Notes under the pieces: generated by a model | The model's database searches: none | Seen by the model: only the letters and a program-made list of their open reading frames with translations | What the model was told of the DNA's origin: nothing | DNA from: an uncultured Dorea sp. | Lineage (GTDB): Bacteria > Bacillota > Clostridia > Lachnospirales > Lachnospiraceae | Direction of reading: 5' to 3' | Assembly: GCA_910578495.1 (NCBI GenBank) | Contig: CAJTRE010000010.1 | Coordinates: 12,981 to 76,980 of the forward strand | DNA: 64,000 nucleotides | Shown here: positions 46,653 to 56,376 of the stretch, one piece after another | Layout: every line of letters starts with the position of its first letter | Numbering within the stretch: position 1 is the stretch's first letter | Program-made: the position numbers and the translations under genes

Positions 46653-47411
46653 ATGTCCTTGGAAATCAAACATTTCTTGATTATATGTCCTTTGGCGTTT
46701 GTGGCAGGAATTATTGATGCGATTGCGGGCGGCGGAGGTCTTATTACGCTGCCGGCATATATGCTTGCCGGACTGCCTCCTCATTTTGCGATTGGAACCA
46801 ATAAACTAGGGGCAGGACTTGGGACGGCGGCCGCGCTTGGGAAGTATATGAAAGATGGATATGTGAAGCGGAAACAGGCTGTTGTGTGTGTCATCTGTGC
46901 CTTGGCGGGTTCTGCGGCAGGAGCTGAATTGGGTATTTTGGTGGATGATGAAATCTTTGGGTTCATTATGATTTTGATTCTTCCGGTAGTTGCCTTTTAT
47001 GTACTGAAAGAAAAAGATTTTGATAAAAAACATGAGGCGTATACTGTCAAAAAGATGATTGGCTTATGTATTCCGGTTGCATTTGGCGTAGGAGTGTACG
47101 ATGGATTTTATGGAGCAGGTACAGGTACATTTTTTCTTCTGTTGTTAACAGGTGTGGTTCATATGAATCTTCGGGAAGCTAATGGAATGGCTAAAATAAG
47201 TAATCTGGCAACCAATATAGCGGCATTTACAGTTTATCTTACAAATGGTTGTGTACTCTGGCCGTTGGGACTTGCGGCAGGAGTATTTGGGATTGCGGGA
47301 AATTATATTGGCGCAACAGTTTTTGAAAAGGGCGGCTCAAGGATTGTAAGGCCCGTTATGCTAATTGTATTGACAGTTTTTTTTATAAAGGTTTTTAGTT
47401 CCGTTTTGTAA
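46653..47411 (+). CDS. TauE/SafE family anion exporter
   Basis: This 252-residue membrane protein has about eight helices of the sulfite/organosulfonate exporter family. The first helix carries the family block AGIIDAIAGGGGLITLPA, repeated in the second half as GFYGAGTGTFFLLLLTG. GGGAGGGAGAG precedes the ATG at 46653, and an upstream-extended frame overlaps the regulator gene. The substrate is probably an anion such as a sulfonate, sulfite or carboxylate. A terminator follows. Confidence 0.88.
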   Translation: MSLEIKHFLIICPLAFVAGIIDAIAGGGGLITLPAYMLAGLPPHFAIGTNKLGAGLGTAAALGKYMKDGYVKRKQAVVCVICALAGSAAGAELGILVDDEIFGFIMILILPVVAFYVLKEKDFDKKHEAYTVKKMIGLCIPVAFGVGVYDGFYGAGTGTFFLLLLTGVVHMNLREANGMAKISNLATNIAAFTVYLTNGCVLWPLGLAAGVFGIAGNYIGATVFEKGGSRIVRPVMLIVLTVFFIKVFSSVL

Positions 47412-47415
47412 ATAT

Positions 47416-47455
47416 GAGCAAGGTATATAGAAATATGTACCCTGCTCTTTTCGTG
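47416..47455 (+). terminator. Terminator of the nhaC-iadA-rpiR-tauE cassette
   Basis: GAGCA.GGTA (47416-47425) pairs with TACC.TGCTC (47438-47447), followed by TTTTCGTGTTTT. Confidence 0.75.
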
Positions 47456-47484
47456 TTTTATTTCTTTTTTGCTGTACTTTAAGT

Positions 47485-47512
47485 TTGAATATCAGAGTAA
47501 ATGAAGTATAAT
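47485..47512 (+). promoter_or_regulatory. Putative promoter of the polyphosphate phosphotransferase gene
   Basis: TTGAAT (47485-47490), a 16-base spacer and TATAAT (47507-47512), 84 bases before the start codon. Confidence 0.5.
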
Positions 47513-47595
47513 AAATATAAGAATCTGAAAACCTAACGTGTAGGAAAACATGAATATCATATGAGATATATTGCACTATAAAGGAGGAAAGATCT

Positions 47596-49086
47596 ATGCT
47601 GGAAAAACTGGATCTGACAAAATCACTGGGGAAATCAGAATATAAGGAGAAGATGCCGGGATTAGAGGCAAGACTTGGCAAATTGCAGAGAGAATGTACG
47701 AAGCGCAGTATTCCGGTTATGATCGCATTTGAAGGATATGGAGCTTCCGGAAAAGGTGTGCAGATTGCAGAACTGATTCGAGCGCTCGATCCGAGAGGTT
47801 TTGAAGTTCATGCAGTGGAAAAGGAGACGGAAGAAGAACGGCTGCATCCATTTCTCTGGAGATTCTGGGTGAAGATGCCGGCCAAAGGACGTATCGCTAT
47901 CTATGATACAAGCTGGTATCGGAAAGTGTTGGGAGATAGATTTGATAAAAAGACGAAGAAAAAAGAGCTTGCAAAGGCTTATGATTCTATCTGCTCTTTT
48001 GAAGAGCAGATTACCGATGATGGTACGATTCTCATTAAATTGTTTCTCGCCATTGATAAGAAAGAGCAGAAAAAGCGTTTCGATAAGTTGTCAGAATCAA
48101 GAGAGACGGCATGGAGAGTCAGTAAAGGTGATTTCAGGCGGAACAAAGAATTTGAAAAATACGAAGCCATGAATGAGGAAATGCTGGTACGAACGGATAC
48201 GGAGTATGCGCCATGGACAATCGTGGAGGCGGCAGACCGAAGATTTGCTGCGGTAAAGATTTATTCTACGGTGATTCGTGTGATTGAGGAAAAATTACAG
48301 GAATTTGATCGCATAGAATCGTTAAAAGAGCCGGCTTTGTGTTATGAAGGGGAACCGTTAGAAAAACTTGGAGAATCTATTCTTTCTAAGGCGGATTTGA
48401 GTCTTTCTTATACAAAAGAAGAATATAAAAAAAAGATGGGTAAGCTGCAAAAGAAGATGGAAAGGCTTCATGGGGAATTATATAGAAGAAGAATCCCGGT
48501 AGTCCTTGCGTTTGAGGGATGGGACGCGGGAGGCAAAGGCGGAGCCATCAAGCGTCTGACAAAGAAGATGGATCCGAGAGGGTATGTGGTGCATCCAACG
48601 GCCGCGCCAAATGATATTGAGCGGGCACATCATTATCTTTGGCGTTTCTGGACAGATATGCCAAAGGCGGGGCATGTGACCATCTTTGACCGCACATGGT
48701 ACGGGCGTGTGATGGTGGAAAGAGTCGAGGGCTTTTGTACCAGACAGGAGTGGCAGAGAGCTTATAAAGAAATCAATGATATGGAGCGGGATCTTGCAGA
48801 TGCAGGAACAATTGTGTTAAAGTTCTGGATGCAGATAGACAAAGAGGAGCAAGAGCGTAGATTTAAGGCGAGACAGAACAATCCGGAGAAACAGTGGAAA
48901 ATTACAGAGGAAGATTGGAGAAACCGCGAGAAGTGGGAGCAGTATGAGGAGGCAGTTGATGAGATGCTTATTCGTACCTCTACACCCAATGCGCCTTGGA
49001 TCGTAGTGGAGGGAAACTGCAAATATTATGCAAGAGTCAAAGTTTTAGAGAGCGTGGTAAATGCGATTGAGGAGAGAATCAGGTAA
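47596..49086 (+). CDS. pap: Polyphosphate:AMP phosphotransferase (class II PPK2, two-domain)
   Basis: This 496-residue cytosolic enzyme uses polyphosphate to turn AMP into ADP. It contains two tandem PPK2 domains. The first (about 1-240) has a divergent P-loop (FEGYGASGKGVQI near 42-54). The second (about 255-496) has the full active-site set: FEGWDAGGKGGAIKRL near 305, then DPRGYVVHPTAAPN, HYLWRFWTDMPK and IFDRTWYGRVMVERVEGF. In known Pap enzymes the C-terminal domain is the active one, which fits. AAAGGAGGAAAG precedes the ATG. It helps recover adenylate energy charge when ATP is low. Confidence 0.92.
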   Translation: MLEKLDLTKSLGKSEYKEKMPGLEARLGKLQRECTKRSIPVMIAFEGYGASGKGVQIAELIRALDPRGFEVHAVEKETEEERLHPFLWRFWVKMPAKGRIAIYDTSWYRKVLGDRFDKKTKKKELAKAYDSICSFEEQITDDGTILIKLFLAIDKKEQKKRFDKLSESRETAWRVSKGDFRRNKEFEKYEAMNEEMLVRTDTEYAPWTIVEAADRRFAAVKIYSTVIRVIEEKLQEFDRIESLKEPALCYEGEPLEKLGESILSKADLSLSYTKEEYKKKMGKLQKKMERLHGELYRRRIPVVLAFEGWDAGGKGGAIKRLTKKMDPRGYVVHPTAAPNDIERAHHYLWRFWTDMPKAGHVTIFDRTWYGRVMVERVEGFCTRQEWQRAYKEINDMERDLADAGTIVLKFWMQIDKEEQERRFKARQNNPEKQWKITEEDWRNREKWEQYEEAVDEMLIRTSTPNAPWIVVEGNCKYYARVKVLESVVNAIEERIR

Positions 49087-49130
49087 TCAGATCAGGAATA
49101 GCCATTTAGGAAAAAGCAGGAGGCGATTGT

Positions 49131-50138
49131 ATGACGATTAGAGAGGAGCTTGAAAGCAGGGAGAGACAGTACCTAAGTCCCTATGCGGCGCTCAGCAGCA
49201 ACTCCAAAGGCAGAAGACGAGAAGAACGGCAGTGTGATATTCGTCCAGTGTTTCAAAGAGACCGGGACCGGATTTTGCATTGCAAATCTTTCCGTCGCCT
49301 GAAGCAGAAAACACAGGTGTTTCTTCTTCCGAAGGGGGATCACTATAGAACCAGACTCACCCATACGTTGGAAGTATCCCAGAATGCAAGGACGATTGCA
49401 AAAGCGCTCCGGCTTAATGAAGACTTGGCGGAGGCTATTTCATTAGGCCACGATCTTGGGCATACGCCGTTTGGCCATGCGGGGGAACATGCACTTGACA
49501 TGGTAAGCCCCCGGGGGTTCAAGCACAATGCACAGAGTGTACGTGTGGTAGAATGTCTGGAGAAGGATGGCAGGGGCTTAAATCTTACATGGGAAGTGAT
49601 CGACGGAATTATGAATCACAAAACCAGTGGAAAACCTCATACATTGGAAGGACAGATTGTGCGCCTGTCGGATAAGATCGCATATATTAATCATGATATT
49701 GACGATGCAATCCGAGGCGGTATTTTGAAAGAATCCGATATTCCGCGCAGATATACAGAAGTTCTTGGTAATACGGCGAGAAGCCGTCTGGATACGATGG
49801 TGCACAATGTCATTATTAATAGTATGGACAGACCTCAGATCCGGATGTCTGAAGAGGTAGAAGAAGCCATGTCGGAGCTTCGGGATTTTCTTTTTGAACA
49901 CGTGTATATGAATCCGGAAGCAAAAGGGGAAGAAAGAAAAGCGATCAATATGATCAAGAATCTGTACAAATACTATATGGAACATTTGGAAGTGATTCCG
50001 GAAGAATTTTTGAGAAGAATGGAGGAACACCACGAGACAGAGGACAGGATGGTGTGTGATTATATTGCCGGAATGACGGATACATATGCGGTAAAAAAAT
50101 TTCAGGAATATTTTGTTCCAGAATCTTGGAATTTTTAA
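49131..50138 (+). CDS. dgt: Deoxyguanosinetriphosphate triphosphohydrolase-like protein
   Basis: This 335-residue HD-domain dNTPase splits dNTPs into nucleoside and triphosphate. The metal-binding H...HD...D set is seen at His78 (TRLTHTLEV) and His107-Asp108 (SLGHDLGHTPFGH). The length fits the short Gram-positive class 2 proteins rather than the 505-residue E. coli Dgt. AGGAGG precedes the ATG. In Clostridia this gene commonly sits before dnaG and rpoD, as here, linking dNTP control to replication. Confidence 0.93.
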   Translation: MTIREELESRERQYLSPYAALSSNSKGRRREERQCDIRPVFQRDRDRILHCKSFRRLKQKTQVFLLPKGDHYRTRLTHTLEVSQNARTIAKALRLNEDLAEAISLGHDLGHTPFGHAGEHALDMVSPRGFKHNAQSVRVVECLEKDGRGLNLTWEVIDGIMNHKTSGKPHTLEGQIVRLSDKIAYINHDIDDAIRGGILKESDIPRRYTEVLGNTARSRLDTMVHNVIINSMDRPQIRMSEEVEEAMSELRDFLFEHVYMNPEAKGEERKAINMIKNLYKYYMEHLEVIPEEFLRRMEEHHETEDRMVCDYIAGMTDTYAVKKFQEYFVPESWNF

Positions 50139-50207
50139 AAGGAAATCGAACACTTTTGTCGAATATTATATATAAGGGCATTTTGATTTGATAAGAGGGA
50201 AGAGAAG

Positions 50208-51983
50208 ATGTATTATTCCGATGAGATTATAGAAGAAGTAAGATCGAGAAATGATATTGTAGATGTGATCTCCAGCTATGTGAAGCTTCAGAAGAAAGGA
50301 AGTTCTTATTTCGGACTATGTCCGTTTCATAATGAGAAATCCCCTTCTTTTTCCGTCAGTCAGATTAAACAGATGTATTATTGTTTTGGTTGCGGCGCCG
50401 GAGGAAATGTATTCACGTTTCTGATGGAATACGAGAATTATACCTTTCAGGAAGCACTGAAATATCTGGCAGACAGAGCAGGCGTAGAACTTCCGGAAGA
50501 AGATTACTCGGAAGCCGCAAGAAAGAGAGCAGATCAAAAGGCCATCCTTCTGGAGATCAATAAGGAGGCTGCAAAATATTTTTATGCACAGCTAAAAAGT
50601 CCACAAGGGGAAATCGGCCTTACCTATTTGAAAAGAAGAGGATTGTCCGATGATATTCTCAAAGCGTTCGGACTTGGGTACGCCGGAAAATATAGCGATG
50701 GTGTGTACAAGTATTTGAAGTCTAAAGGATATAAAGACGATATGATCGCCAAGGCAGGACTTATCAATATTGACGAACGTCATGGCGTAAGCGGTAAGTT
50801 TTGGAACAGAGTGATGTTTCCGATTATGGACAGTAACAGCCGGGTGATTGGATTTGGCGGGCGAGTCATGGGAGACGCCAAGCCGAAGTATTTGAATTCC
50901 CCGGAGACTGCAGTGTTTGATAAGAGCCGTAACCTATATGGGTTGAACCGGGCAAGAAGTTCGAGAAAACCGTATTTTCTGCTCTGTGAGGGATACATGG
51001 ATGTAATTTCTCTTCATCAGGCAGGATTTACAAATGCGGTAGCGTCCCTTGGAACAGCGCTGACGCATGGTCATGCTACTCTTATTAAACGATATGTCAG
51101 CGAGGTATATCTGACGTACGACAGCGACGAAGCAGGAACTAAAGCGGCGCTCAGAGCGGTGCCAATCTTAAAGGAAGCGGGAATTACGGCAAGGATCATC
51201 CGCATGGAGCCGTATAAAGATCCGGATGAATTTATAAAGAATCTTGGCGCCGATCAGTTTGAGGAACGGATAGGAAAAGCAAGGAATGGATTTTTGTTTG
51301 GTTTGGAAGTGGCAGAGAGAAATTATGATCTTGCTTCGCCGGAAGGAAAGACGGAATTCATGAAAGAGGCGGCGAGAAGACTTGCTGAGTTTGATGAAGA
51401 GATTGAGAGAAATAATTACATAGAAGCTGTGGCAAAGGTGTATCACGTAGGATATGAAGAGCTGCGAAAACTGGTGATTAAAATGGCGGTACAGACCGGG
51501 CTTGCCAAACCGGTGGAAAGACCGAAACAGACGAATGCAAAAGGCAGAGAGAAAGAAGACGGCCGCAGAAAATCCCAGAAGATTTTGATTACATGGCTGA
51601 TTGAGGACGAGCGTATTTTCAGACAGATCTGTCCGTTTATTACGCCCGATGATTTTTCGGAGGGAATCTACAAAACGGTGGCGGAACTTCTGTATGAACA
51701 GTATGAAAAGGGCGATGTGAATCCCGCCCGGATCATGAATCATTTTACTGATGAAGAGGAACACCGGGAGGCCGCCAGTTTGTTTCACACGAAGATCCGG
51801 GAACTTGAGACGACGGCAGAACAGGAAAAGGCATTAAAGGAAACTGTAATCCGGGTGAAGAACTATAGTATTGAGGAAGCTGCAAAGAATCTGGCGCCTA
51901 CGGACATTGCAGGTCTGCAGCGTGTGATGACGGCGAAGAACGAACTGCAGAACCTTGAAAAACTGCATATTTCCATTAATTAA
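50208..51983 (+). CDS. dnaG: DNA primase
   Basis: This enzyme makes RNA primers at the replication fork. The 591 residues show the CHC2 zinc finger at the N terminus (CPFHNEKSPSF ... YYCFGCGAGG), the TOPRIM catalytic core (LCEGYMDVISL with the key Glu, then YDSDEAG with the acidic pair), and a C-terminal helicase-binding domain after a charged linker near 440-455. AGAGGGAAGAG precedes the ATG. It is the second gene of the dgt-dnaG-rpoD-trmK-nif3 group. Confidence 0.96.
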   Translation: MYYSDEIIEEVRSRNDIVDVISSYVKLQKKGSSYFGLCPFHNEKSPSFSVSQIKQMYYCFGCGAGGNVFTFLMEYENYTFQEALKYLADRAGVELPEEDYSEAARKRADQKAILLEINKEAAKYFYAQLKSPQGEIGLTYLKRRGLSDDILKAFGLGYAGKYSDGVYKYLKSKGYKDDMIAKAGLINIDERHGVSGKFWNRVMFPIMDSNSRVIGFGGRVMGDAKPKYLNSPETAVFDKSRNLYGLNRARSSRKPYFLLCEGYMDVISLHQAGFTNAVASLGTALTHGHATLIKRYVSEVYLTYDSDEAGTKAALRAVPILKEAGITARIIRMEPYKDPDEFIKNLGADQFEERIGKARNGFLFGLEVAERNYDLASPEGKTEFMKEAARRLAEFDEEIERNNYIEAVAKVYHVGYEELRKLVIKMAVQTGLAKPVERPKQTNAKGREKEDGRRKSQKILITWLIEDERIFRQICPFITPDDFSEGIYKTVAELLYEQYEKGDVNPARIMNHFTDEEEHREAASLFHTKIRELETTAEQEKALKETVIRVKNYSIEEAAKNLAPTDIAGLQRVMTAKNELQNLEKLHISIN

Positions 51984-52022
51984 GGATAAAATATAATCAA
52001 GCAATGAGAGGATGGATACTAC

Positions 52023-53132
52023 ATGGAAGAAAACATGGTAAAATTTGAAGAGAAACTGAAAGAACTTGTGAAACTTGGCAAGAAGAAAAAAAGCATTCTG
52101 GAAATTCAAGAGGTCAATGATTTTTTTCATGACATGGAATTAGATTCTGAGCAGATGGAAAAAATCTTTGAATATTTAGAAAGCCAGAATATCGACGTGC
52201 TTCGTATTAGTTCTGAGGATGATATTGACGACGCTGATATTATAATCTCTGAAGAGGACGAGGTAGATGTAGAGAAGCTCGACCTGTCTATTCCGGATGG
52301 AATCAGTATTGAAGATCCGGTCAGAATGTATTTGAAAGAGATTGGTAAAGTGCCGCTTCTTTCGGCAGAAGAAGAAGTAGATCTTGCAAAACGTATGGCA
52401 GACGGCGATGAGAATGCGAAGAAACGTCTGGCAGAGGCGAACTTACGTCTTGTTGTCAGCATCGCAAAGCGTTATGTGGGACGAGGGATGCTGTTTCTGG
52501 ATTTAATCCAGGAGGGAAATCTGGGACTTATTAAAGCAGTCGAGAAATTTGATTATCAGAAGGGCTTCAAATTTAGTACCTATGCGACATGGTGGATTCG
52601 TCAGGCGATCACAAGAGCAATTGCTGATCAGGCAAGAACAATTCGTATTCCGGTGCATATGGTGGAGACAATCAATAAACTGATTCGTGTATCCAGGCAA
52701 TTATTGCAGGAGCTTGGAAGAGAGCCTTCTCCGGAAGAGATTGCGGCAGAACTGGACATGCCTGTAGAGAGAGTGCGGGATATTTTAAAGATTTCCCAAG
52801 AACCGGTTTCTTTGGAAACTCCGATTGGAGAAGAGGAAGACAGTCATCTTGGAGACTTTATTCAGGACGACAATGTGCCTGTACCTGCAGAAGCCGCTGC
52901 ACAGACTTTATTAAAGGAACAGCTTGATGAAGTATTAGATACGCTGACAGAGAGAGAGCAGAAAGTGTTAAGACTTCGTTTTGGTATGAATGATGGACGT
53001 GCCCGTACTCTTGAGGAGGTAGGAAAAGAATTCGATGTTACTCGTGAGCGTATCCGTCAGATTGAGGCGAAAGCGCTTCGTAAACTCCGTCATCCAAGCC
53101 GCAGCAGAAAATTGAGAGATTATTTGGATTAA
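52023..53132 (+). CDS. rpoD: Primary RNA polymerase sigma factor (sigma A)
   Basis: This 369-residue housekeeping sigma factor has region 1.2 ([16 protein letters not shown]), region 2 ([18 protein letters not shown], then [12 protein letters not shown] and [15 protein letters not shown] for -10 recognition and melting), region 3 ([16 protein letters not shown]) and region 4 ([20 protein letters not shown] for -35 recognition). The N-terminal 1.1 region is short and acidic, as in other Clostridia. It starts 40 bases after dnaG with GAGAGG upstream. The TTGACA/TATAAT promoters found in this window fit its specificity. Confidence 0.97.
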   Translation: MEENMVKFEEKLKELVKLGKKKKSILEIQEVNDFFHDMELDSEQMEKIFEYLESQNIDVLRISSEDDIDDADIIISEEDEVDVEKLDLSIPDGISIEDPVRMYLKEIGKVPLLSAEEEVDLAKRMADGDENAKKRLAEANLRLVVSIAKRYVGRGMLFLDLIQEGNLGLIKAVEKFDYQKGFKFSTYATWWIRQAITRAIADQARTIRIPVHMVETINKLIRVSRQLLQELGREPSPEEIAAELDMPVERVRDILKISQEPVSLETPIGEEEDSHLGDFIQDDNVPVPAEAAAQTLLKEQLDEVLDTLTEREQKVLRLRFGMNDGRARTLEEVGKEFDVTRERIRQIEAKALRKLRHPSRSRKLRDYLD

Positions 53133-53145
53133 GAAAGAGGCGCCT

Positions 53146-53844
53146 ATGGAACTATCAAAAAGACTTACTGCGGTTGCGAGTCTGGTGACAGAGGGCGCTT
53201 CTGTTGCAGATATTGGAACCGATCATGGTTACATACCGATATATCTTATGAAACAGGGAATCGCAGACAAAGTAATTGCTCTCGATATTAATAAAGGTCC
53301 TTTGGAGCGGGCGAGACTTCATATTGTTGGACATGGATTGAAAGGGCAGATTGAAACAAGGCTGTCGGACGGTCTGAAAAAAGTTGAGCCGGGAGAAGTA
53401 GATACAATGATTGCCGCCGGGATGGGAGGAGCGCTTGTAATTAAGATATTGACGGAAGGCAGAGACGTGGTGCACAAGCTTGATTACTGCATCTTACAGC
53501 CGCAGTCAGAGATTGAGAAAGTCCGGAGATTTCTGGTGTCTCATAATCTTAAGATTGAAGTGGAAGATATGGTGGAAGAGGATGGAAAGTTTTATCCCAT
53601 CATGCTTGCAATTCATGGTGATACGGAGCATTATGAGGCTTATGAGTATTTGTATGGGAAGAAATTGTTGGAAAACAGACATCCTGTGCTTCATAAATTT
53701 CTGTTAAGAGAGAAGAGCATACAGGAAAGCATTTTAAGTCAGTTATCGAGAAGGACCACGAGTGAGAGTGCAAGGCGGCGGGAAGTACAAGTGCATGAAG
53801 AGATGAAACTTACGCTGAGGGCATTGGACGTATTTAAGAAGTGA
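53146..53844 (+). CDS. trmK: tRNA (adenine(22)-N1)-methyltransferase
   Basis: This 232-residue SAM-dependent enzyme methylates A22 of tRNAs, a Gram-positive modification. The SAM-binding motif is VADIGTDHGYIPIYL (residues about 19-33), followed by VIALDINKGPLERA and MIAAGMGGALV, all typical of TrmK. A C-terminal coiled segment (about 165-232) fits the family. The start is 14 bases after rpoD with AAGAGGCG. Its stop region overlaps the open frame of the next gene, which probably starts later at 53895. Confidence 0.93.
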   Translation: MELSKRLTAVASLVTEGASVADIGTDHGYIPIYLMKQGIADKVIALDINKGPLERARLHIVGHGLKGQIETRLSDGLKKVEPGEVDTMIAAGMGGALVIKILTEGRDVVHKLDYCILQPQSEIEKVRRFLVSHNLKIEVEDMVEEDGKFYPIMLAIHGDTEHYEAYEYLYGKKLLENRHPVLHKFLLREKSIQESILSQLSRRTTSESARRREVQVHEEMKLTLRALDVFKK

Positions 53845-53894
53845 GGAAAGTTCTTGGATGTAAAATATGCTTAGAATATGACAGGAGAAGATAT

Positions 53895-54692
53895 ATGCTG
53901 TGTAGAGATATCATGAATGTGATCGAGAAATCCTATTCTGGAACCTATGCGTTGGAGTGGGATAATGTAGGACTTCTTGCGGGCAGAGACGACAAGGAGG
54001 TAAAGACCGTCTATGTGGCGGTGGATGCGACGGATGAGGTAGTGGACGAGGCGGTTCTCATGAAAGCAGATATGCTGATTACCCATCATCCGTTGATCTT
54101 TGGCGGTATAAAGCAGATTACGAATCAGAATTTTATTGGGAAGAGACTGATAAAACTTTTGCAAAACGACATTTCGTATTATGCTATGCATACCAATTAT
54201 GATGTGCTGGGTATGTCGGTGATGTCCGGGAAGAGGCTTCATATGAAAAATCCGGAGGTGCTGGAAGTAACAGGACATTCTGAGAATCCAGATACAGTTG
54301 GTTTCTTAGAGGGGATCGGAAGGATTGCGGATTTGGAACAAGCAGTAACACTAAGACAGTGTGCTTATGATGTGAAGCAGGCATTTTCTTTGGAATCAGT
54401 GAAAGTATTTGGAGATTTGGAAGGCAGAATCCACAGAATTGCAGTCTGTCCGGGTTCCGGTAAGAGTGCTCTTGGCATAGCCGTTAAAAAAGGCGCAGAC
54501 GTTTTGATTACGGGAGATATCGGGCATCATGAAGGGATTGACGCTGTGGCACAAGGACTCGCCATTATTGATGCGGGACATTATGGAATCGAGCATATTT
54601 TTGTAGAGGATATGAGACGGTATCTGACAGAACACTTAGAAGGGGTTCTGGTTGAGGGAGAGCCGGTAAGGCATCCGTTTGTAATGGTATAG
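53895..54692 (+). CDS. Nif3-like dinuclear metal-centre protein
   Basis: This 265-residue protein belongs to the NIF3/YqfO family, which forms toroidal hexamers with a two-metal site. The conserved ligands are in LITHHPLIFGG and the C-terminal ITGDIGHHEGIDA ... GHYGIEH. The reaction is uncertain; a GTP cyclohydrolase-like activity has been proposed for the family. It lacks the central PII-like insert of YqfO, so it is the short form. The ATG at 53895 follows AGGAG by 7 bases, although the frame is open from 53841. Neighbourhood with trmK is conserved in Firmicutes. Confidence 0.92.
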   Translation: MLCRDIMNVIEKSYSGTYALEWDNVGLLAGRDDKEVKTVYVAVDATDEVVDEAVLMKADMLITHHPLIFGGIKQITNQNFIGKRLIKLLQNDISYYAMHTNYDVLGMSVMSGKRLHMKNPEVLEVTGHSENPDTVGFLEGIGRIADLEQAVTLRQCAYDVKQAFSLESVKVFGDLEGRIHRIAVCPGSGKSALGIAVKKGADVLITGDIGHHEGIDAVAQGLAIIDAGHYGIEHIFVEDMRRYLTEHLEGVLVEGEPVRHPFVMV

Positions 54693-54708
54693 AACAGGAG
54701 GCGGTAGT

Positions 54709-56376
54709 ATGGAAGAAATCATGTATAACGTAAAAATTGGTGACGAGGTGCGCGCGTATCAAGGGGGAACGCCTTATTCTGAGATTGCAAAAGAGTACCA
54801 AAAGCATTTTGAAAATGATATTGTACTTGTGATTGTGAATGGAAAACTCCAGGAACTTCATAAGACGGTGAAGTGTGACTGTATATTAGAGTTTGAGACA
54901 ACTGCCGGAAATATGGGACATAATTCATACAAAAGGAGCATGAGCCTTCTTCTTGTAAAAGCGATCTATGATGTTTCCGATCATGTTCATGTACGGAAAG
55001 TAAGAGTGCATTATTCGTTGAGTAAGGGCTATTATTATACTATTGATGGTGATATTTCTTTGACGGAGGAATTTCTTGAGAAAGTAGAGGAAAGAATGCG
55101 GGAGATGGTGGAATTCAATCTTCCGATACATAAGAAAAGCGTCAATACGGATGACGCCATTGCTCTTTTTGGACAGCATGAAATGTATGATAAAGAACGG
55201 CTGTTCAAATACCGCCGGGTGTCGAAAGTAAATGTCTACAGTATCAATGAGTTTGAGGATTATTATTATGGATATATGGTGCCGAGTACCGGGTATCTGA
55301 AATATTTCCACTTATACAAATATGACGATGGTCTTGTGTTACAGATGCCGGAGCAGTCGAAACCCAAGGAAGTACCGGAGTTTGAGCCCCCGAATAAGCT
55401 CTTTCAGGTGTTGAAAGAATCTACCAGATGGGGAGATATGCAGGAAATAGAGACGGTTGGCGCTTTGAATGACAAGATTACTCAAGGAAATGTACAGGAG
55501 ATTGTTCTCGTTCAGGAAGCGCTGCAGGAAAAGAAGATTGCAGAAATTGCCGCAACGATTGCCTCAAAACCGGAAGTGAAGTTTATCTTGATTGCAGGTC
55601 CTTCTTCTTCCGGAAAAACTACATTCTCACATAGATTATCTATTCAGCTTCGTGCCTGTGGACTTACGCCTCATCCAATCGCAGTAGATAATTATTTTGT
55701 AGAACGGGAAGAAAATCCGAAAGATGAAGACGGTAATTATGATTTTGAATGTCTGGAGGCAGTGGATATTTCACTGTTTAACCGACAGCTTACAGAACTT
55801 TTGGAGGGGAAAGAAGTTGTTATCCCAAGATTTAATTTTCTGACCGGTGAGAAAGAATATCATGGTGATACGAAAAAACTTGGGGAAAATGATGTGCTTG
55901 TAATTGAGGGAATTCATTGTCTGAATCCGAAGCTTACGATGAGTCTTCCGGATGAGAATAAATTTAAAATCTATATCAGCGCTCTTACGCAGTTGAATGT
56001 AGATGAGCACAACCGGATTCCGACTACGGACGGAAGACTTCTGCGGCGTATTGTGAGAGACGCACGTACAAGAGGATCTTCTGCAGCAAGAACCATCAAT
56101 ATGTGGCAGTCTGTAAGAAGAGGAGAAGAGAAAAATATCTTTCCATATCAGGAAGAAGCAGATGTGATGTTTAATTCTGCGTTGATTTATGAATTGGCGG
56201 TATTAAAGCCTTATGTGGAGGCACAGCTTTTTGGTATTGATAGAAATGCACCGGAATATATGGAGGCGAAAAGGCTTCTAAAGTTTCTGGATTATTTTGT
56301 TGGGATTGGAACCGAGAATGTACCTACGAATTCGCTGTTGCGGGAATTTATTGGCGGAGGATGCTTTGACATATAG
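54709..56376 (+). CDS. Nucleoside kinase of the uridine kinase type with TGS/ThrRS-like N-terminal domains
   Basis: This 555-residue fusion has a TGS-like N terminus (about 1-65), then a threonyl-tRNA-synthetase editing-like domain (GNMGHNSYKRSMSL near 67-80 and its continuation to about 230). The C-terminal kinase of the uridine kinase/phosphoribulokinase family has P-loop AGPSSSGKTTFS near 300 and the later segments AVDNYFVERE, VIPRFNFLTGEKEYHG and VIEGIHCLNP. Such fusions are common in Clostridia. The substrate is probably uridine or cytidine but unproven. AGGAGGCGG precedes the ATG. The gene stops one base before a 173-bp repeat element. Confidence 0.87.
   Translation: MEEIMYNVKIGDEVRAYQGGTPYSEIAKEYQKHFENDIVLVIVNGKLQELHKTVKCDCILEFETTAGNMGHNSYKRSMSLLLVKAIYDVSDHVHVRKVRVHYSLSKGYYYTIDGDISLTEEFLEKVEERMREMVEFNLPIHKKSVNTDDAIALFGQHEMYDKERLFKYRRVSKVNVYSINEFEDYYYGYMVPSTGYLKYFHLYKYDDGLVLQMPEQSKPKEVPEFEPPNKLFQVLKESTRWGDMQEIETVGALNDKITQGNVQEIVLVQEALQEKKIAEIAATIASKPEVKFILIAGPSSSGKTTFSHRLSIQLRACGLTPHPIAVDNYFVEREENPKDEDGNYDFECLEAVDISLFNRQLTELLEGKEVVIPRFNFLTGEKEYHGDTKKLGENDVLVIEGIHCLNPKLTMSLPDENKFKIYISALTQLNVDEHNRIPTTDGRLLRRIVRDARTRGSSAARTINMWQSVRRGEEKNIFPYQEEADVMFNSALIYELAVLKPYVEAQLFGIDRNAPEYMEAKRLLKFLDYFVGIGTENVPTNSLLREFIGGGCFDI

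Noticed and set aside
50139..50180. CGAAC-like inverted sequence upstream of dnaG resembling a Gram-positive LexA box
   Set aside because: The spacing is one base too long and the second half reads GTCG rather than GTTCG, so the match is not good enough to call.
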